From Anoxybacillus sp. J5B_2022 (GTDB lineage Bacteria > Bacillota > Bacilli > Bacillales > Anoxybacillaceae): a stretch of 42,121 nt of DNA. The stretch's first letter is position 1, and every line of letters starts with the position of its first letter. Shown in pieces: positions 36,714-42,121 of the stretch. The stretch spans positions 1 to 42,121 of the forward strand of contig NZ_JAPSMC010000022.1 in the NCBI RefSeq assembly GCF_026847645.1, read 5' to 3'. The notes under the pieces were generated by a model that saw nothing but the letters and a program-made list of their open reading frames with translations, was not told the origin of the DNA and did not search any database. Made by a program: the position numbers and the translations under genes.

Positions 36714-36742
36714 TTTACAAATCAAAACCTTTACGTTATACT
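36714..36742 (+). promoter_or_regulatory. SigA promoter of znuC-znuB-zur
   Basis: TTTACA (36714-36719), 17-nt spacer, TATACT (36737-36742). It begins 7 nt after the yqfU stop. Confidence 0.7.
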
Positions 36743-36754
36743 ACATTCGTAGCT

Positions 36755-36775
36755 AAATCGTAATCATTCTTAATT
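36755..36775. promoter_or_regulatory. Zur box
   Basis: AAATCGTAAT-C-ATTCTTAATT has a perfect left half of the Bacillus Zur box (AAATCGTAAT-N-ATTACGATTT) and a right half that keeps ATT, A and TT. It lies just after the predicted start site, so zinc-loaded Zur would block transcription of the operon that encodes it. Confidence 0.7.
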
Positions 36776-36799
36776 TTGTAATTAATAGGTGGGGACGCG

Positions 36800-37558
36800 A
36801 TGAAAACGGAAGAAGTGTTAAAAGTGGAACACGTGTCGTTCCGCTATGAAAAAGAGAACGTGTTGGAAGATGTGACGTTTTCCGTGCGAAAAGGTGCGTT
36901 TTTAGGGCTAGTCGGTCCAAACGGTTCAGGAAAATCAACGTTGTTAAAATGTATTTTAGGTTTATTAAAGCCGCAGCAAGGCAATATTTCCCTATTCGGC
37001 ACCCCGATTTCGGAGTTTAAAGAGTGGCACCGCGTCGGCTTTGTGTCCCAAAAAGCGAACAGTTTTAATACAGGCTTTCCGGCGACCGTATACGAAGTCG
37101 TCGCAAGCGGATTAACTGCCAAACTTGGCCTTTTCCGTTTTTTGACGGCGAGAGAAAAGCAGGCAGTGATGGAAGCGATCGAGGCGGTTGGCATGGCGAA
37201 ATTTCATAAGCAAAACATCGGAGAGTTGTCGGGTGGTCAGCAACAGCGAGTGTTTATTGCTCGAGCGATTGTCAGCAAGCCGGAGCTGTTGATTTTAGAC
37301 GAGCCTACCGTCGGGGTTGATGTCCATCATGTCCAAAGTTTTTACAATATGCTCGATGAACTAAATCGTCGCCTTGGCATTACGCTTCTATTAGTGACGC
37401 ACGATGTCGGGACGATTACAGAAAAAGTGACGCACGTAGCATGTTTAAATAAACATTTATATTTTCACGGGAAAGCAGACGAATTTGCGCAGTTGCAAGA
37501 TCATGATTTGTCAAAGTTTTATGGTCATCATCTTCATGTGCTTTCCCACCAGCATTGA
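36800..37558 (+). CDS. znuC: Zinc ABC transporter ATP-binding protein ZnuC (AdcC-like)
   Basis: This is the ATPase of a metal-type ABC importer. The 252-residue protein has Walker A GPNGSGKST, the Q-loop VSQKAN, signature LSGGQQQR, Walker B LLILDEPT and the H-loop VTHD. The His-rich C-terminus (YGHHLHVLSHQH) is typical of zinc-linked members. ATG 36800 follows AGGTGGGG. The Zur box upstream and zur downstream indicate zinc rather than manganese; that is inference from context. No substrate-binding protein gene is in the operon. Confidence 0.92.
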   Translation: MKTEEVLKVEHVSFRYEKENVLEDVTFSVRKGAFLGLVGPNGSGKSTLLKCILGLLKPQQGNISLFGTPISEFKEWHRVGFVSQKANSFNTGFPATVYEVVASGLTAKLGLFRFLTAREKQAVMEAIEAVGMAKFHKQNIGELSGGQQQRVFIARAIVSKPELLILDEPTVGVDVHHVQSFYNMLDELNRRLGITLLLVTHDVGTITEKVTHVACLNKHLYFHGKADEFAQLQDHDLSKFYGHHLHVLSHQH

Positions 37559-37572
37559 CAGGGGGATTGGCG

Positions 37573-38406
37573 ATGGTTGAAGCGATGTTTCAATATGAGT
37601 TTTTGCGCAACGCGTTTTTAGCGGGGGTGCTTATTGGCTTAGTAGCCCCATTATTAGGAGTGTTTATCGTTGTCCGACGGCTATCGTTAATCGCTGATGC
37701 GTTGAGCCATGTAACGCTGGCGGGGATTGCTGCAAGCTTGCTTATAGAAAAAAAGTTTGGAACGTTTGTTGGCTGGAACCCGCTCTATATGGGAATGGGT
37801 TTCTCAGTTGCTGGATCGCTTTTCATCGAAAAATTGCGCAGTGTCTATAAATATTACCAAGAATTAGCTATTCCAATCATTTTATCGGGTGGAATCGGGT
37901 TAAGCGTCATTTTTATTTCATTGGCGAACGGATTTAATACTGATTTATTTTCTTATTTGTTTGGCAGTGTAAGTGCGGTGAGCCGTCAAGATGTTTGGAT
38001 CATTTTTGGCATTGCCTGCGCTGTAATCATGGCAATCGGTTTGTTATACAAGGAGTTGTTTCTTCTTTCGTTCGATGAAGAATATGCGGTTGCTTCTGGC
38101 ATTCGGGCGAAAACGATTCATTTCGTGTTTATCGTCTTAGTAGCGCTCGTCATTGCGGCATCGATGCGCATTGTTGGCATTTTGCTTGTATCGTCGCTCA
38201 TGACGCTCCCAGTTGCTGCTAGCATTCGCATTGCGAAAGGGTTTAAACAGGCGATTGTTTATTCCGTTTTGCTTGGGGAGTTGGCGGTCATTGCCGGACT
38301 GTTTATGTCATATGAGTTGGATTTGGCACCGGGCGGAACAATTGTCATGTTATCTGTGCTCATTTTACTTATCACGATTTTATGGAAAAAATGGAGAAGG
38401 GGATAA
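37573..38406 (+). CDS. znuB: Zinc ABC transporter permease ZnuB (AdcB-like)
   Basis: The 277-residue permease has about eight to nine membrane segments and the ABC-3 family motifs [31 protein letters not shown], and the coupling region [22 protein letters not shown] 37573 has AGGGGGAT 5 nt upstream; TTG 37555, which overlaps the znuC stop, is less likely. zur begins 5 nt after its stop. Confidence 0.92.
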   Translation: MVEAMFQYEFLRNAFLAGVLIGLVAPLLGVFIVVRRLSLIADALSHVTLAGIAASLLIEKKFGTFVGWNPLYMGMGFSVAGSLFIEKLRSVYKYYQELAIPIILSGGIGLSVIFISLANGFNTDLFSYLFGSVSAVSRQDVWIIFGIACAVIMAIGLLYKELFLLSFDEEYAVASGIRAKTIHFVFIVLVALVIAASMRIVGILLVSSLMTLPVAASIRIAKGFKQAIVYSVLLGELAVIAGLFMSYELDLAPGGTIVMLSVLILLITILWKKWRRG

Positions 38407-38411
38407 GGAGA

Positions 38412-38837
38412 ATGAATGTTGCGCAAGCCATTCAGCTGATGAAAGAAAAGGGGTTTAAGCATACGGGGAAGCGGGAAGAGATGTTGCATTTGTTTTCGAG
38501 AACGGATAAATATTTAACAGCGAAAGATGTATTAGATGCGTTAAAAACCGACTATCCCGGCTTAAGCTTTGATACGATTTACCGTAATTTATCGTTGTTT
38601 GTCGAGCTCGGCATTTTGGAAATGACGGAGTTGTCTGGTGAAAAACATTTCCGTTTTAAATGCAATAGCACGCACCATCATCATCATTTTATTTGCATGG
38701 AATGCGGAAAGACGAAAGAAATCGCCACATGCCCGATGAGCGGATTGCAGGATCATTTGCAAGGATATGAGGTAGCAGATCATAAATTTGAAATATACGG
38801 AAAATGCCCAGAATGTCAAAGGGATATCTCGTATTGA
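38412..38837 (+). CDS. zur: Zinc-responsive repressor Zur (Fur family)
   Basis: Zur represses zinc uptake genes when zinc is abundant. The 141-residue protein has a winged-helix DNA-binding half ([29 protein letters not shown]) and a dimerisation half. That half has the structural zinc pairs CMEC and CPEC and a five-histidine run (STHHHHHF) near the sensory site. Fur and Zur are close relatives; the gene context and the Zur box upstream of znuC decide in favour of Zur. ATG 38412 follows TAAGGAG. Its last codons lie in the downstream hairpin. Confidence 0.93.
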   Translation: MNVAQAIQLMKEKGFKHTGKREEMLHLFSRTDKYLTAKDVLDALKTDYPGLSFDTIYRNLSLFVELGILEMTELSGEKHFRFKCNSTHHHHHFICMECGKTKEIATCPMSGLQDHLQGYEVADHKFEIYGKCPECQRDISY

Positions 38838-38851
38838 GGAGATATCCCTTT
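38818..38851. terminator. Bidirectional terminator between zur and yqfW
   Basis: AAAGGGATATCTC pairs perfectly with GAGATATCCCTTT (13 bp) around an 8-nt loop that holds the zur stop codon. Confidence 0.85.
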
Positions 38852-38855
38852 CGCT

Positions 38856-39452
38856 TTATGAACGTTCGCCAACGTTTGTCATTGGAGAAGGTGATAATAG
38901 CTCATCAATATATTGCTTCGCTTCTAGCCATGTTTTTACGCGAATGACTTGTTTTGGCAAAGGTCCTTGATTATAAGGTGTATCGAATAAAATGACGGGG
39001 ATGTTGCATTGTTCGCCGATGTCGCAGGCGTTGTCGTACTTATCCTCGAAAAAGGCGGCAATGTTGTATGTTTTGACGGCTTCGATTTTGTCATGCGAGC
39101 CAATAAGCTCGATGTGGTGGTAATGGACGCCGTGCTTTTTAAACCATTGTTCAGTAATATCGTACAAATGTTTGCCGCGAGCGCTAATATAAAATAGTTC
39201 ATATTGATATTTCCAGCTGTCGATGACTTCAAGCGCATGCTGAGCGAGCGGCGCCTCTTTGTAAATCATCCCTTCGTATTGTTCCATCCAGCGATCGATT
39301 TCTTCCTCTGTCGTATCATACAGCGGCGCTAAATTGTATTGCGTAATGTCTGCAAGCGTCAATTCTTTTTGAAATGACCGGTTCAAATAAGGAATAAAGG
39401 TACTTGGACAAGTGATCGTTCCATCGATGTCGATGCCGAGACGTTTTTTCAT
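38856..39452 (-). CDS. yqfW: HAD-family nucleotidase YqfW
   Basis: The 198-residue protein has the HAD catalytic motif D8-I-D10-G-T (GIDIDGTIT), a cap region, motif II YISAR and motif IV FFEDKYDNA. This fits the 5'(3')-deoxyribonucleotidase-like YqfW family; the substrate is untested. The start is ATG 39452. AAAGGAG is about 14 nt away and is better spaced for an out-of-frame ATG at 39459, so this start may be translated weakly. It converges on zur across the shared terminator. Confidence 0.87.
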   Translation of the reverse strand: MKKRLGIDIDGTITCPSTFIPYLNRSFQKELTLADITQYNLAPLYDTTEEEIDRWMEQYEGMIYKEAPLAQHALEVIDSWKYQYELFYISARGKHLYDITEQWFKKHGVHYHHIELIGSHDKIEAVKTYNIAAFFEDKYDNACDIGEQCNIPVILFDTPYNQGPLPKQVIRVKTWLEAKQYIDELLSPSPMTNVGERS

Positions 39453-39482
39453 TGGTCATTTAAGCACTCCTTTCTGAACTAT

Positions 39483-39491
39483 ATTGTAACA
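39483..39491 (-). promoter_or_regulatory. Extended -10 promoter of yqfW
   Basis: On the minus strand, TGTTACAAT gives a TGn-extended -10 (TACAAT). The -35 region (AAGGAA) is poor. Confidence 0.4.
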
Positions 39492-39530
39492 TATCCCACG
39501 CATTTTTCCTTCTCATGAAAACATTCGCAG

Positions 39531-39560
39531 CGATATTTTTGAATGAACAAACCATACTAA
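39531..39560 (+). promoter_or_regulatory. Candidate sporulation (SigE-like) promoter of yqfX
   Basis: CGATATT (39531-39537), 15-nt spacer, CATACTAA (39553-39560), compared with KMATATT and CATACAHT. The cores ATATT and CATAC match. CATACTA would also fit a SigG -10, but no matching -35 lies at the right distance. Confidence 0.3.
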
Positions 39561-39595
39561 TAATGCTCCTTACTTTAGGAAAGCGAGGGAACAAC

Positions 39596-39946
39596 ATGGT
39601 CGATGATTACAATCGCACGTATAACGAAAGTTACGTGCAATCCATCGGAAAAGTGGAACGAGAGCCTGATTTTATGGAAGAAACGTCTGCGGAAATCGCT
39701 GAACCGGTTCGTCGTTACGACGAACGGGAGGAAAGAGAAGGAGCGAACGGAAGCGGATGGGGGTGGACGGCGCTCGCCCTGTCGATTCTTTCCTTGTTTA
39801 TGATGCCAATTCTTTTAGGAGCAGCAGGGATTATTGTCGGCTTTATTGCACGGCGACGTGGGGCAGCGACGTTAGGTGCTTGGGCGATCGGCATTGGCGT
39901 TGTGTCGATTATTATAAAATTGTTTGTATTACCATTTTATTATTAA
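39596..39946 (+). CDS. yqfX: YqfX-like membrane protein
   Basis: The 116-residue protein has a charged N-terminal half (NRTYNESYVQSIGKVEREPD, then RRYDEREEREG) and two glycine-rich membrane segments at about 58-84 and 92-113, like DUF4190-type small proteins. Its position between yqfW and ispG matches yqfX of B. subtilis. The function is unknown. ATG 39596 follows GCGAGGG; the open frame runs to 39515 but without a ribosome binding site. Confidence 0.8.
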   Translation: MVDDYNRTYNESYVQSIGKVEREPDFMEETSAEIAEPVRRYDEREEREGANGSGWGWTALALSILSLFMMPILLGAAGIIVGFIARRRGAATLGAWAIGIGVVSIIIKLFVLPFYY

Positions 39947-39957
39947 GAAGAAAAGCG

Positions 39958-39989
39958 AAAAGCTTGGCGCGTGAAGCGTCAAGCTTTTT
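39958..39989. terminator. Bidirectional terminator between yqfX and ispG
   Basis: AAAAGCTTGGCGC pairs with GCGTCAAGCTTTT (one G-U) around GTGAA, with T-rich tails on both strands. The ispG stop codon (39981-39979) lies in the right arm. Confidence 0.85.
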
Positions 39990-41082
39990 GTGATTGTTTT
40001 TGTTTGGCAAAATATTCTTCCGCTAGTTTATCTACTTCTTTTTTAAGTTCTTCGACCATTGTTTCTTCCGGAACTTTGCGGACGATTTGTCCGTGGCGGA
40101 ATAGCAAGCCTTCTCCGCGCGCACCGGCGATGCCGATATCGGCTTCGCGCGCTTCTCCGGGACCGTTGACCGCGCAGCCGAGAACGGCGACTTTAATCGG
40201 CGCTTTAATTTTAGCGATATATTCTTCAATTTCGTTGGCGATACTGATCAAGTCGATTTCGATTCGTCCGCACGTCGGGCAAGAAATAAGCGTGGCAGCG
40301 TTAGCCGCAAGCCCGAACGCTTTTAACAATTCTCTTGCCACTTTTACTTCTTCGACTGGATCGGCGCTGAGTGAAATGCGAATCGTGTTTCCGATTCCTT
40401 TGCTTAAAATCGCTCCGAGTCCGGCAGCGCTTTTGACCGTTCCGGCAAAGAGCGTTCCTGATTCGGTAATGCCGAGATGAAGCGGGTAGTCGAACGTTCT
40501 TGCTGCTTTTTCGTACGCTTCAATGGCAAGGCGGACATCGGATGCTTTTAATGACACGATAATATCGTGAAAATCAAGCTCTTCTAGAATGCGGATGTGG
40601 TACAGTGCGCTTTCCACCATTCCGTCGGCCGTCGGATAGCCGTATTTCTCTAAAATGCGCTTTTCTAATGAGCCGGCATTGACGCCGATGCGAATCGGGA
40701 TGCCCCGCTCTTTCGCCGCTTTCACAACCGCTTCGACTTTTTCGCGGCGCCCGATGTTTCCAGGGTTGATGCGGATTTTGTCCGCTCCGCCTTCAATCGC
40801 TTTTAACGCTAATTTGTAATCGAAATGAATATCGACAACAAGCGGGATGTTAATTCGTTTTTTAATTTCAGGGATGGCGTTGGCCGCCCGTTCGTCTGGG
40901 CAGGCGACGCGAACGATTTGGCAGCCTGCCTCTTCTAATCGATGTATTTCAGCAACCGTCGCATCGACATCGTGCGTTTTTGTTGTCGTCATGCTTTGAA
41001 TGATGACTTCATTGCTTCCGCCGATCGTCAAATTGCCGACGCGCACCGGGCGGGTTTTTGAACGATGAATAATTTCATTCAC
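39979..41082 (-). CDS. ispG: (E)-4-hydroxy-3-methylbut-2-enyl-diphosphate synthase IspG
   Basis: IspG (GcpE) is the penultimate enzyme of the MEP pathway. The 367-residue protein has the TIM-barrel half (VQSMTTTKT-like [30 protein letters not shown]) and the cluster half with C268, C271 and C303 ([17 protein letters not shown]) plus the conserved E310. The start is GTG 41082 behind AAAGGAG at 10 nt. It is transcribed toward yqfX, with a shared terminator. Confidence 0.96.
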   Translation of the reverse strand: MNEIIHRSKTRPVRVGNLTIGGSNEVIIQSMTTTKTHDVDATVAEIHRLEEAGCQIVRVACPDERAANAIPEIKKRINIPLVVDIHFDYKLALKAIEGGADKIRINPGNIGRREKVEAVVKAAKERGIPIRIGVNAGSLEKRILEKYGYPTADGMVESALYHIRILEELDFHDIIVSLKASDVRLAIEAYEKAARTFDYPLHLGITESGTLFAGTVKSAAGLGAILSKGIGNTIRISLSADPVEEVKVARELLKAFGLAANAATLISCPTCGRIEIDLISIANEIEEYIAKIKAPIKVAVLGCAVNGPGEAREADIGIAGARGEGLLFRHGQIVRKVPEETMVEELKKEVDKLAEEYFAKQKQSQKA

Positions 41083-41129
41083 GGATGATTCGCTCCTTTA
41101 AGAAACAAGTTCATGTCAACTTCTCAATT

Positions 41130-41159
41130 ATTGTAACAATGTTTATCGACAATTGACAA
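41130..41159 (-). promoter_or_regulatory. SigA promoter of ispG
   Basis: On the minus strand, TTGTCA (41159-41154), 18-nt spacer, TACAAT (41135-41130), also TGn-extended. The -10 lies in ATTGT-A-ACAAT, an 11-base palindrome. Confidence 0.65.
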
Positions 41160-41167
41160 GAAATTCA

Positions 41168-41494
41168 TCAGTTTTGTTGATAAACAGGGATTTTGTACGT
41201 TTTTCCAATTTGAAGGGAGGAGGCTTTTACGCCCGGATTTAGTGATTCAAAATCGTTGATTAACGTTTTGATGGAAACAGGTAATGGCCCACCTTGCTTT
41301 CGTTCTGCCATGGAAAGCAATGTATCACCGGCTTTTACCTTTATGACTTCATAACTAATAGATAAAGCTGTTTTTGTCAAACGAACATCAACTGTTCTTT
41401 TTTCATTAAAGATCGGTAACGTGCCTTTTGTTACATCATGATAGACAGTATATATGATTAAACAAAACATGAATATGCTGAGCAACTTTTTCAT
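41168..41494 (-). CDS. yqfZ: LysM-domain membrane-anchored protein YqfZ
   Basis: The 108-residue protein has one N-terminal membrane segment or uncleaved signal (about 3-19, KLLSIFMFCLIIYTVYH), a linker, and a C-terminal LysM domain at about 50-105 (VKAGDTLLSMAERK, LIQ-like LQIGKTYKIPVY). LysM binds peptidoglycan glycan. Position next to ispG matches yqfZ of B. subtilis. The AGGGGGGGG ribosome binding site lies 13 nt from ATG 41494, which is rather far. Confidence 0.83.
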   Translation of the reverse strand: MKKLLSIFMFCLIIYTVYHDVTKGTLPIFNEKRTVDVRLTKTALSISYEVIKVKAGDTLLSMAERKQGGPLPVSIKTLINDFESLNPGVKASSLQIGKTYKIPVYQQN

Positions 41495-41525
41495 TTCGTT
41501 TCATTTCCCCCCCCTAAAAGCGACT

Positions 41526-41554
41526 ATTAAAATATGTATGTTTGTCCGAATCAA
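41526..41554 (-). promoter_or_regulatory. SigA promoter of yqfZ
   Basis: On the minus strand, TTGATT (41554-41549), 17-nt spacer, TTTAAT (41531-41526). It is divergent from pstS. Confidence 0.55.
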
Positions 41555-41599
41555 ATATGTCTATAAAGAAGAATTTTTTAGAAAAAAATGGAATGTATC

Positions 41600-41653
41600 T
41601 TTACTTAAACTTAACATTTGCTTAATAAAAGAATAAAACTTGTTCGTTACAAT
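41600..41653 (+). promoter_or_regulatory. PhoP box array and -10 of pstS
   Basis: Four hexamers recur every 11 nt: TTTACT (41600), TTAACA (41611), TTAATA (41622) and ATAAAA (41633). This is the TTAACA-N5 pattern bound by phosphorylated PhoP. A -10 TACAAT follows at 41648-41653 with no good SigA -35, as usual for PhoP-activated promoters. This predicts induction by phosphate starvation. Confidence 0.75.
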
Positions 41654-41693
41654 GACTTTGTAAGTCAGATATAGAAAAAATATGGAGGGTAAA

Positions 41694-42121
41694 ATGATGC
41701 TGAAAAGAAATCTAAAGCTAGCGATGGCAGCACTATTCATTACGGGGTCACTTGCTGGATGTGGAACCTCTAACAAGCCTGCTCAAGAAGGTAATGCGAA
41801 AAAAGAAGAAAATCAACAAACCTATTCCGGAACCATTACATTAGCTGGTTCTACAGCACTCCAACCTCTTGCTGAAGAAGCAGCGAATGAATTTATGCAA
41901 ACATATCCAGATGTTTCAATCACAGTACAAGGTGGCGGAAGCGGTACTGGTGTTAACCAAGTAGCAGCAGGTGCTGTTCAAATCGGTAACTCAGATGTTC
42001 CATCAGCAGAAAAAATTGAAGATAAAGCGAAAGCTGGAGAATTAGTTGATAATAAAGTAGCAGGAATCGCATTTGCGTTAGTAGTAAATAAAGATGTAAA
42101 AGTAGATTCGTTAACTGTTCA
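41694..42121 (+). CDS. pstS: Phosphate ABC transporter substrate-binding lipoprotein PstS (5' part)
   Basis: PstS captures phosphate outside the cell for the PstCAB importer. The visible 142 residues show a lipoprotein signal (KRNLKLAMAALFITGSLAGC) with lipobox cysteine C23, an Ala/Glu/Asn-rich tether, then the phosphate-binding domain with TLAGSTALQPL and GGGSGTGVNQV, and NSDVPSAE. ATG 41694 or 41697 follows GGAGGG. The gene runs off the window end, so it is partial here. A PhoP-box array precedes it. Confidence 0.95.
   Translation, partial: MMLKRNLKLAMAALFITGSLAGCGTSNKPAQEGNAKKEENQQTYSGTITLAGSTALQPLAEEAANEFMQTYPDVSITVQGGGSGTGVNQVAAGAVQIGNSDVPSAEKIEDKAKAGELVDNKVAGIAFALVVNKDVKVDSLTV

Noticed and set aside
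39409-39459. Out-of-frame ATG 39459 with better spacing to AAAGGAG than the yqfW start
   Set aside because: The resulting frame encodes about 50 residues without any motif and overlaps the HAD gene. I keep the yqfW call and note only that its own start may be weak.

Overview
The window is core chromosome of a spore-forming Bacillota, most likely a moderately thermophilic Bacillaceae of the Anoxybacillus/Geobacillus group. This is inferred from gene order and from protein similarity recalled from memory; no search was run. Gene order follows the Bacillus subtilis gpr-to-yqfZ segment closely. Sporulation genes (gpr, spoIIP, yqfC, yqfD) sit among housekeeping genes with strong Shine-Dalgarno sequences and frequent TTG or GTG starts.

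Layout. (1) 1-2901: gpr-spoIIP-yqxA, for spore germination and engulfment. (2) 2917-6023: lepA and hemW. (3) 6024-6316: a decayed insertion-sequence fragment. (4) 6294-14309: the heat-shock and modification operon hrcA-grpE-dnaK-dnaJ-prmA-rsmE-mtaB, with a perfect CIRCE operator and a second promoter before dnaJ. (5) 14436-16104: deoC, overlapping tail to tail with a Na/Pi-cotransporter-like gene (yqeW). (6) 16168-22850: rpsU-yqeY, yqfC-yqfD-phoH, ybeY-dgkA, cdd-era-yqzL-recO (ribosome maturation, sporulation, repair). (7) 22875-28250: ccpN-yqfL, yqxD, then the macromolecular-synthesis genes dnaG-sigA. (8) 28275-29588: an unrecognised membrane protein, a block of structured intergenic repeats, and cytochrome c-550 (cccA). 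(9) 29632-35736: trmK-yqfO, ispH, yqfQ, cshB, nfo and yqfT. (10) 35790-38851: yqfU, then the zinc operon znuC-znuB-zur behind a Zur-box-like site. (11) 38856-42121: yqfW, yqfX, ispG, yqfZ and the 5' end of pstS behind a PhoP-box array.

Compared with B. subtilis, three sets of genes are missing from their usual places: pgpH (between phoH and ybeY), yqeZ-floA-yqfB (between yqeY and yqfC) and glyQ-glyS (between recO and ccpN). Additions are deoC, znuC-znuB, the membrane protein at 28275-28811, the insertion-sequence remnant and the repeat block.

I found no convincing undescribed multi-gene system. The best leads are the repeat block at 28829-29100 with a degenerate relative before deoC, the local gene losses (especially pgpH), the transposase scar abutting the hrcA promoter, and the odd start region of yqxD. 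No tRNA, rRNA or CRISPR array was seen.
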